Positions 56,729 through 64,000 of a DNA stretch of 64,000 nt are shown here, in pieces. Made by a program: the position numbers and the translations under genes. The notes beneath the pieces are model-generated. The model had not been told where the DNA came from. It saw nothing but the letters and a program-made list of their open reading frames with translations, and searched no databases. The stretch comes from Vitellaria paradoxa. Taxonomy: Eukaryota; Streptophyta; Magnoliopsida; Ericales; Sapotaceae. Where the stretch lies: the NCBI GenBank assembly GCA_019916065.1, contig CM034233.1:54491947-54555946 (forward strand), in the 5' to 3' direction. Position 1 is the stretch's first letter; every line of letters starts with the position of its first letter.

Positions 56729-56890
56729 GGCCTTAAATGCCAAACCTCATGGGAAGTTCGCTCAAGTAAGGATCGAGTGACCATCCCGCGAAGGCAAAAG
56801 CTTAGAACCTTCTCATCAGTATTATCCAGCAGATAAGAGTGCCCTATTCGTAGGGATTTAGCTAGGATCCCATGGCCTTCCTGTGCCTTT
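56729..56890 (-). promoter_or_regulatory. Candidate internal promoter of the copia element
   Basis: GC-rich words at 56745-56795 (CATGGGAAG, CATCCCGCGAAGG) and 56868-56890 (GATCCCATGGCCTTCC) resemble the block in the related solo LTR (CATCCCGTGGCCTTCCC, 5238-5256). On the minus strand a GCATTTAAGG box follows at 56731-56740, then the predicted donor. Activity is inferred. Confidence 0.35.
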
Positions 56891-56905
56891 TCCTTTTTTT
56901 TTTTT

Positions 56906-56935
56906 CAAATAAATAAATAAATAAATAAATAAATT
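56906..56935. repeat. AAAT microsatellite
   Basis: About seven copies of AAAT, followed by diverged A/T-rich DNA. It lies between the copia RNase H and env-position region. Confidence 0.9.
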
Positions 56936-57369
56936 GATGAAAAAGCAGATAGTGTCAATTCATTCCAAGTTCTATATCCTTAAATACAAACTAAACACAA
57001 TTTCAAATTTTTGAACATTCGTAAATAGCAATCAATAAGAACCCAAGAGACACCCTACTATTTATGTTATAAGTTGTTCACATATGTCATATTAATGTCA
57101 AATGCCTGTAATGTGTGTGGATTGAAGTTTAAGGGTAACATAATTAATATCATTCACATACACGTAGGAAATTCACGATGCTTTTATTGGACCATAAATT
57201 AAATTGATAGATGAAAAGAAATTTACTTTTTCAACTTATTTCTCCTCAATTCATTATTTTCAACTTTTCACCAATAATTTTTATTTTGTTGTACTCTACT
57301 AAGTTTATATTTTTTCTTTCCAACTTTTCCTTACTTAGTTGGTGGCTTTTATACACTTTCGGATAGTTA

Positions 57370-57660
57370 GCCATCTTCTTGTATCATCTGAATCCAGCGG
57401 CTGGTTATTTTTATATTCGATATGTCAACAGGCTAGCTGCACTCTATTCCACCGGTAACCCTTTTGAAGTGATTCTACTTAAAAGATTTAAAGAGCAACC
57501 AATAGTCCAAAAAGGAAAAAATAAAAATCCATTATACAGTGAAAAACATTACTTATGGTGTACTAAGCTTCATGCAATTGCAATTGGAACACCACTACCA
57601 AGACAAGGAACAACAAAACATAGGATTTAGGTTCATCAAGGAATTTATATTCATGACCAT
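57370..57660 (+). pseudogene. Unidentified open frame, opposite to the copia
   Basis: A plus-strand frame without an ATG reads LNPAAGYFYIRYVNRLAALY, then LYSEKHYLWCTKLHAIAIGT and PLPRQGTTKHRI, followed by one stop and VHQGIYIHDHYVA. Composition is protein-like and the frame is opposite to every copia domain, so it is probably an inserted fragment. A viral or retroelement origin is possible, including an old endogenous pararetrovirus, but I do not recognise it securely. The flanks (56940-57370 and 57661-57850) are AT-rich with no gene. Confidence 0.35.
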
Positions 57661-57849
57661 TATGTAGCTTAAAAATAAAACTCCTATGATTTTGAGCTGT
57701 GTATGAAGAAATACTCCTTACAATGAACCTCTAGACATCATAAATTGCCCTTAAAATTTTACAAAAGTAATATTTTACCAAATCATTTCAGTGGAAAAGT
57801 GAAAGGGCCCCCTAATCTATGGAACAAATACCTAGAGAGGATTTGACAG

Positions 57850-58420
57850 ATTCAAACCTCAAATGACCTAAAGGCTTTGTAAAGGGTTTTTATATGATCA
57901 ATGGAGATAATATGCTGTTCAACTAGCTCACAAATGAAATGGTACTTGATGTCTATTTTTTAGGTACGAGAATGTTAGATAGGATGTCTAAAGATGTATA
58001 TGACACTAAGATTATCACAGAACAAGGTCATGGTTTCTTGTCAACTCTATAGTTTGGCAACATTTGTTTCATCAAAAAAAGTTAGGTGCAATAACTACTA
58101 ATAGCTATGTACTTAACCTTAGCAATGGATAAGGATACGGAATTTTATTTCCTAATATGCCACAAGACTAAGTTAATACTAACATAAAAACACCCCCCAG
58201 AGGTTCTCTTCCGATCATCTACACACCCGGCCCAATCAGCATCAAAATTACCCACAAGAGTAGCATTGGTTTCTCGTGAGAACGAAATGCCATAGTCAAA
58301 CTTCCCATTTAGTTATTCGATAATTCTCTTAATAGCATGCAAGTAAGACTCTTTGGGGCCAGACTAGAAATGAACATAGACACCTACACTAAAGAAATAT
58401 CTGGACGACTTCTATGAGGC
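57850..58420 (-). pseudogene. Copia RNase H
   Basis: The frame reads GPKESYLHAIKRIIE, KFDYGISFSRETNATLVGNF and DADWAGCVDDRKRTS, diagnostic of copia RNase H, ending near HVKHHFI*ELVEQHIISIDH. Several stops interrupt it. The first catalytic Asp (DADWAG) is present. Confidence 0.84.
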
Positions 58421-59300
58421 ACAAAAGACTAACAATTACACTACTAATGAGTGTAGGTTCAACAGGCTTACCAGACTCATCTTTGGTTAATTTAGTGCAA
58501 CTGCTCGTAGGAGTCCTAGCTTATTTTCAATTTTCAAGTCCCAATTTCTTAACTAAGTCTTTATCATATCTAGATTATGAAATAAAAATTCCATTCTCTA
58601 ACTGTTTAACTTGAAGACCTAAAAAAAATTCAACTTTCCTACCGTGCTTATTTCAAAGTTATCTTTTACGTGCTTGCCAAATTCAAGAGCAAATTCAGAG
58701 GAGGTGGATCCAAAGACAATGTCATCAATATATACCTGTGCAATCAGATATGTTTAGAATCCTTGTGACTAAACAATGTTTTATCCGCATTACCCCTTTT
58801 AAACCCTGACTCAAGTAGAAAAAAAGTAAGTCTCTCATACCAAGCTCAAGGAGCTTCTTTAAGTCCATATAGAGCCTTTTTTTTTTTTAATTTAAAAACA
58901 TGATTTGGGAAGTGTGGACCCACAAATCCTTTGGGTTACTTTACATAGACCTCCTCATGTAAAAATCCATTCAAAAAGGTACTTTTTACATCCATTTGAA
59001 ACAGTTTAAATTTTAACTAGCAAGCGATAGAAAACCATATTCTTATATACTCTAGCCTAGCTACTGGTACAAAGGTTTCGTCAAAGTTAATACCCTCGAC
59101 TTGGGTATACCCTTGTGTAACTAACATAGCCTTATTTCTCATAATTTTTCCGAATTTATCAATTTTGTTCTTGAAAATCAATTTTGTGCCTATAACATTT
59201 GAATGTGTAGGACGAGGGATTAATAGACCACACAACATTTCTAGCAAACTTTCCTAATTCATCTTGCATATCATTTGACCAAAAATCATCTTTAAGAGCA
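58421..59300 (-). pseudogene. Copia reverse transcriptase
   Basis: RT starts [20 protein letters not shown] and [20 protein letters not shown], then [34 protein letters not shown] and LYGLKEAP. The YIDD-type catalytic region near 58740 can be read with a frameshift. Stops are scattered. Confidence 0.86.
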
Positions 59301-60470
59301 TCATTTACATTCTTTGGTTCCAAAGTAGAGACACGACACCAGTGTGATACCTCATTATAAATTTCTTCATGTTTTCATTTGATCCTTCACATCTCAATTA
59401 CTTGAGACACCAAGTAGTTGAGCTTGACTCTTGAAGAATATTCCAGTTCTTTGTCCTTTTTCATTGCTTCCTTGGGTATTTATTCATTTGGTTCAATTGG
59501 CTCTTCAATTTGCTCAACAGGGGTAGGCAAGGGAATAATATCATCATGATCATCTTGTGGAATAGAAGTACAGGTGTTAGTATAATTAATTATGACATTT
59601 ATTGATTCCATAACAGTATTACTTTTTAAATTAAAAACTCTAAAAGCACGGCTATTAGTGGAATAGCCTAGGAAGATTCCTTCATCGATTTGAGAGTCAA
59701 ACTTACCGCGTTGCTCTTTATCCCTAAGGATGAAGCATTTGCTCCCAAAAACTTAAAAATACTTTCTACTAGGCCTCTTACTATTCCATAGTTCATAGGG
59801 TGTTTGTTTCATTCCTAGTCTCAAGTACACCCTATTTGCTATGTACGCAGTGTTGATAGCTTTAACCCAAAACTTCTTAGATAAAGATCGTCCATGAAGC
59901 AACAGTCATGCCATCTCTTGTAGCACCTTGTTCTTTCTTTCACCTACTCTATTTTGTTGTGGAGTTTTTTGTGCTAAAAATTCATGATTGATCCCATTAG
60001 CATCACAAAAATCACTGTAGGTTGAATTCTCATACTCTATCTCATGGTCAGTCCTTATCCTTGTAATGCATCCAATCTTCCACTATTTTTCCTGTTGTAG
60101 TCTCAAACACAAGCTTTTAAAAGAATCAAGTTTGTCAAATTTTTTAATAAGAAAATCAACCAAGTAAAGCGAGTGTAGTCATCAATAGTAACAAAAATAT
60201 ATTTCTTTCCTCCTATGCTTCAGTTCGTGTGGGTGCTATGAGATCCATGTGAACTAAATCGAGAAGTTCCTTGGTTTTTAAACTTTGACTTTTTCGATGA
60301 GCACTCTTGATTTTTTTACCTATTTTACAAGGCCCACACACACCTTTGTGGTCTTTAATTACCTAGTTTGGGTAGATCTCTAACCAACTCAAAGTTAGAT
60401 TATTGATTTAAGGCTTTAAAATTTATTTGTCCAAGTCTTTGGTGCCAAATGTTTGACTCATTTAACAATA
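59301..60470 (-). pseudogene. Copia integrase
   Basis: The pre-integrase region reads NIWHQRLGQINFKALNQ. The core gives KYIFVTIDDYTRFTWLIFLL, FCDANGINHEFLAQKTPQQN, then FWVKAINTAYIANRVYLRLG and QRGKFDSQIDEGIFLGYSTN. The usual NGVVERKN appears as NRVGERKN. Frameshifts and stops are present, for example near 59960 and 60100. Confidence 0.86.
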
Positions 60471-60820
60471 CTAAGTTACATATAAGCCCACCAGAGTCAG
60501 GCACACCATAATAGTTATTAGAAGTGCGGATGCCACATAAAACAATATGTCCATAAGAATCAAAACATTTACATTCAATTTTAGAAAAATGAACTATGTG
60601 TTTTGCATCACATAACTGACTTATGTTGATAAAGTTTGCCTAAAGACCTTCAACATAGAGTACATCTTTTACCCAAAACAAAAGATGTACTCCCACTACG
60701 AAAAGTGACTAGCCTTCCCTCATAATTTTCATGATTTGAAAATAAGGCTTTATTACCACTCATGTGCTTAGAGCATCCACTTTTAAGATACCACATGTTT
60801 GAATTCAAGGCCTTTAGTGT
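60471..60820 (-). pseudogene. Copia protease
   Basis: The frame near 60749-60793 reads YLKSGCSKHMSGNKALFSNH. In copia proteases the corresponding start is YLDSGCS, so the catalytic Asp has become Lys. Stops follow before the integrase. Confidence 0.78.
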
Positions 60821-63290
60821 TGTGTGTACTATGAAACATTTTAAATCTGATTTTATTACTTACAGGGCTCTAGTTTTAGGAAAATTTTACACAACCATGG
60901 TTTTTGAAGAATTTTTCTTGACAATGCGTTTCTTAGGTTTAAGAATAACTTTTTTAAAATATCTTTAAGGGAACATTATAAAAATTTTTAGCTGTCTCGT
61001 ATGAGAAAATTTCAAAATTGAAGGGCAGGTCTTAATCACTTAGGATATCAAATCTATTTGAAAACCTATTTTTGAAGTTTTGAAAATTTTGTCTTGTAGG
61101 TTTTCTTTGGTCAACATATGCCTTACAAAGACGATGTAGTTTGTGACAATGGGGTCTTATGTGTCCAGGTGTACCATAATGATAGTACATAAGAACAAAT
61201 TTACTTTGAAAATTAAAAAGAATACCTTGTGGTTTCTAAGAATAAGCTCTTGGTTGATTACCTTTCTTTGGTTGAGAAGCTTTAGCAGTTCTTCGAGCAA
61301 TTGAATTTAGAGACTGAAACTGAATGACTTTAGGGTTTTTCTGCTCACTTGTTAAGCCTTCATCATTTGACTCCTTTTTGCCAGTGTAACCAAGCCCCCT
61401 TTTGTCACTTAGGCTTCTTTGTATCCAAGGATGTCCTCAAGTTGTGAAGATGTAGTATTCATATTTAAATGCATAGTTTGAAGCTTGTCCTGAGCATGTT
61501 TCAACTCTTTATCTTTTTTGTTCTAGCTTTATCTTGAAGGTAGTCAACAAGTCCTCCCGAATCTTCTTATTTTCTTCAAGACAATCAAGTTTCCCTTGCA
61601 GCTCCTCCAGAGGAATTTTTAAGCTATCTTTCTCCATTTGTAACATCTTATTCTTCACAATTAATTTTTCATTTTCTTTGTGCAATTTGCAACAACAATT
61701 TATGAGCTTCTTCAAAGTCTACTTCCTACTCTGCATTCTCTTCAACTTCACTTTTAAAGGGTTCTTCTCTTTTACTTTTAAAAGAAGACTCGACATAATT
61801 TGAAAAGGCACTAGCTCAAGCCATGAATGTTATAAAATTTTTTATACAGTCTTTTGAAATGAAATACTAGACTCGTCTATGTCATCCAAAGTAGTTTTTC
61901 CTCTTATTATTCCCACAGTCCTCAGCTATATGTCTATAGCATTAACATTTATAGCACTTTACTCCTTTGAAGTTCTTATCTTTTTTCTTTTTCTCGGGAG
62001 TTTTTAGCCTTTACTTTTTCATTCTTGTTCAGTTTACCAGATTGGCCATCCCTCTTTTTGAATACTTTTCTGATCTTCTTTGTGTATAATGCAATTTCTT
62101 CAAGTGAGGGAATAAAATCATTGTCACTAGAAGAAGAGTTTTCTTCATTTATAGTCTTGAGTGCAACCCCTTTCACCTTCTTTAGTTTGATCATGTTAGC
62201 TTCAAATGTCTGTAGAGAGCCAACCAAATCTTCTACTCGCATAGCATCTACTCCCTAGCTTCTTCAATAGTAGCAACCTTTGCTTAAAAAGATAATAGAA
62301 TGGAGCGAAGGATTTTCCTTACTATCTTATTATTGGGAATTTGTTCTCCCAAACTGGTGCTGGAGTATGGTTATCTTCTAGCTAGGATTTGCAAGCTTTC
62401 CTCTTCTTTATTGATCCAACTCCACCATGTTTATAGGGAGGCAAACCAAATAGCTGATTTTATGGCCAATTGGGCATGTACTCACCAGCAGGTTCAGAGA
62501 TTTTTTGAGCAGCAAGACCTTTCTCGAGCTATTTGTGGTATCCTTTCCCTTGATGCAGATGGTGTGCCTCATCTTAGGGCTTAGTTTCTTTATTTTACTT
62601 TTTCTTGGGAGGTCAGGTCTATGCCCCCTCCCTATTTTGGGACTGTGGTGAGTCACCACAATCTTCTTTCTTTTATTTTTCATAGCCGTTTTCTTTATTA
62701 TTATAAAGCGGTGAGTCACCACTCCTTTAGATACTTTTGTTATTGCTTTCCTTTACTTTTATTGGAGATAGGGTTTAGGTCCCCCTCCATCATGTTTTCC
62801 TTTTTATATAATTACTAAACTGGTAGGGTTCCCTACCAAACCCCGCTCCCTCTAAGGGGGTTTTTATTAAAAAAGAAAAAAACTGAAACTAGAGTTGATG
62901 ATATCGTTCAACTTGGTATATAAGTGATCAAATGTCTCATCATCAGACATCTTTAAACTCTCGAACTAGGAGGTATTTTTTGTAGTTTCGATTCCTTCAC
63001 TATTGGATTATAATCATGGGCTGACTCTAGATTGGTCCATGCATCCTTGGCAATCTCACAACTTGAAACTCTCTGGAGCTCATCAACTAAGATGGCTAAG
63101 AAAATTACTCTCAGGGCCTTATAATTCCATTCAGTTTTTTCTTACTCAATCCTGGTTTATGTCTCAATTGGCTTTTCAACATTGATGTTCTCAGCTGTGT
63201 CAGTTGGTTATTGTCTATGGCAAGCTATACATCGACATTCTAGGAAATCAGGTGAGCCTTCATTTGAACACTCAAGTAAGCATAATTTGA
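60821..63290 (-). pseudogene. Copia gag, interrupted
   Basis: The N-terminal part (63000-63290) reads VDELQRVSSCEIAKDAWTNL, the usual copia gag (UBN2) pattern. After the inserted LINE, VEDLVGSLQTFEANMIKLKK and ENSSSSDNDFIPSLEEIALY follow, then a zinc knuckle near 61890-61950 (CYKC, a stop, CYRHIAEDC) and a coiled coil at 61509-61715 (KENEKLIVKNKMLQMEKDSL). The remainder to 60821 is degraded. Confidence 0.8.
62285..62881 (+). mobile_element. 5'-truncated LINE inserted in copia gag
   Basis: A plus-strand frame from 62300 includes LLIQLHHVYREANQIADFMA, the terminal RNase H motif of plant LINEs, and ends HLRA. A long 3' UTR and an A-rich tail (62866-62881) follow, after which copia gag resumes on the opposite strand (LNDIINSSF). 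The exact target duplication is unclear because the A-rich tail obscures it. Confidence 0.75.
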
Positions 63291-63381
63291 TCAATAAAAC
63301 CATTGAGGTCTGGTGCTTAAACTACCTTCTCTTGGGAGATCCATCTAGTAAGATATAAGATGATGTTTGTCTATGCTAAAC

Positions 63382-63401
63382 GAACCTGCTCTGATACCAA
63401 T
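63382..63401 (-). other. Copia primer-binding site
   Basis: TTGGTATCAGAGCAGGTTCG on the minus strand, complementary to initiator Met-tRNA, lies directly after the LTR end. Confidence 0.88.
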
Positions 63402-63533
63402 TGAAAAGCCATACTACGCACTAGATATCCCAAGCAATAAATCCAAAAAATAATAAGAGAAAACACAAATATAATGAGGAAAACCTAACCTAGGAAAAAC
63501 CACAAAACTTTCACTAAAATAGAAAATGTTGGT
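63402..63533 (-). repeat. Copia 5' LTR, 3' part only
   Basis: Related to 54110-54240 of the 3' LTR (CTAGATATCCCAAGCAA and AAATATAATGAGGAAAACC blocks). It is cut at 63533 by the next insertion. Confidence 0.83.
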
Positions 63534-64000
63534 TGATTAGCTTACAATATTATACAATTCTATATCCTTTGTGTAAGCTAATTATGCACTTATGCTTGTT
63601 AATGGCTAGGTATTAGCTTAATTATCTCATTTCCATGCATTATCACTGTTTGTGTTTTTAGGTAATATAACTTGGAGCTTTTGGCCTAAACAACACCAAG
63701 GTTGCATGTGAGGAGGAGCTAAGGCAAGCTAGAATAAAGAAAGTGCAAGAAAAGTCCAAATACTCCCAAGACTTCTTCAACTTCCCAAGAGCCATCACAA
63801 GGTATAAGATAGACTACCATGGCTGCCAAGGAGAAGGAAATGGTTTGAAGTTTAAAATGGTTGAAGTGGTGCAGTTGAAGTTCCAGCTCAACACCCTTTC
63901 AGTTTTCCAACCATAAATTTTTCCTCACAACTCCAAATGGTGCAATTCTTTTTAGGTTAGAAACAAGACTTGAAGGGATACAACTTTCGTGTTTTAGCCA
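63534..64000 (+). repeat. Start of another Athila LTR, cut by window end
   Basis: It begins TGATTAGCTTACAATATT and carries the U3 block shared with other Athila LTRs here (ATGGTTGAAGTGGTGCAG, TACAACTTTCGTGTTTTAGC). TTTGTGTTTTTAG, acceptor-like, ends at about 63661. The remainder is outside the window. Confidence 0.75.

Larger units (their letters stand above)
54110..63533 (-). mobile_element. Large Ty1/copia element with env-position region
   Basis: Minus-strand element with partial 5' LTR (63402-63533), Met-tRNA PBS, gag, protease, integrase, RT, RNase H, an additional 3' region with an env-position ORF, PPT and 3' LTR. The long gag with a coiled coil and the extra 3' region resemble the SIRE/Maximus lineage. 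Stops are present throughout. It carries a LINE fragment in gag, and its 5' LTR is interrupted by an Athila LTR. Confidence 0.82.

Noticed and set aside
63003..63185. 60-codon plus-strand frame
   Set aside because: Antisense to copia gag, which accounts for its openness.

Overview
This window looks like nuclear DNA of a flowering plant, probably a dicot or other non-grass, from a gene-poor, repeat-rich region. Almost every recognisable reading frame belongs to a retrotransposon, and most are interrupted by stops and frameshifts. The only host-gene sequence I can name is a broken 5' fragment of TONSOKU (TSK/BRU1/MGO3) on the minus strand near 1.8-3.4 kb. I cannot name the species.

Layout. 1-1502: 3' half of a decayed L1-type LINE (+). 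1799-3367: TONSOKU pseudogene (-). 3368-4738: AT-rich spacer. 4739-5533: solo copia LTR (-). 5534-7308: decayed sequence with a 124-bp direct repeat and coding-like debris. 7327-10497: full-length RTE LINE (-) with perfect 18-bp target duplications. 10516-11830: no gene. 11830-21488: Athila-type Ty3 element 'A' (-) with 5' LTR, gag, PR, RT, RH, IN and a small acidic ORF. 21489-24450: gag remnant and LTR of an older Athila-like element 'D' (-). 24460-29189: Ty3 chromovirus (+) ending in a chromodomain, both LTRs truncated. 29190-49542: Athila-type element 'E' (-), interrupted by a very long solo LTR (30449-37017, itself carrying two insertions) and, inside its integrase, by about 1 kb of organelle-like DNA. 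49543-54109: element 'F' (-), cut by E, by a solo Athila LTR (49646-51517) and by a large copia element. 54110-63533: the copia element (-) with env-like region, RNase H, RT, IN, PR and gag, carrying a LINE fragment. 63534-64000: start of another Athila LTR (+), nested in the copia 5' LTR.

The nesting gives a relative order: F is older than E, the solo LTR and the copia; E is older than the 6.6-kb LTR insertion; that LTR is older than the two LTR insertions within it.

Most notable: elements A, E and the copia share one layout between pol and the env-like ORF. A GC-rich palindromic block resembles the block upstream of the TATA box in that element's own LTR family. It is followed by a TTTAA-type box, a GT donor, a T-rich AG acceptor and an ATG within about 20 bases. 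This suggests an LTR-like internal promoter with a spliced leader for the third ORF. A second notable structure is a palindromic LTR insertion (33017-35340) bounded by a 5-bp target duplication.
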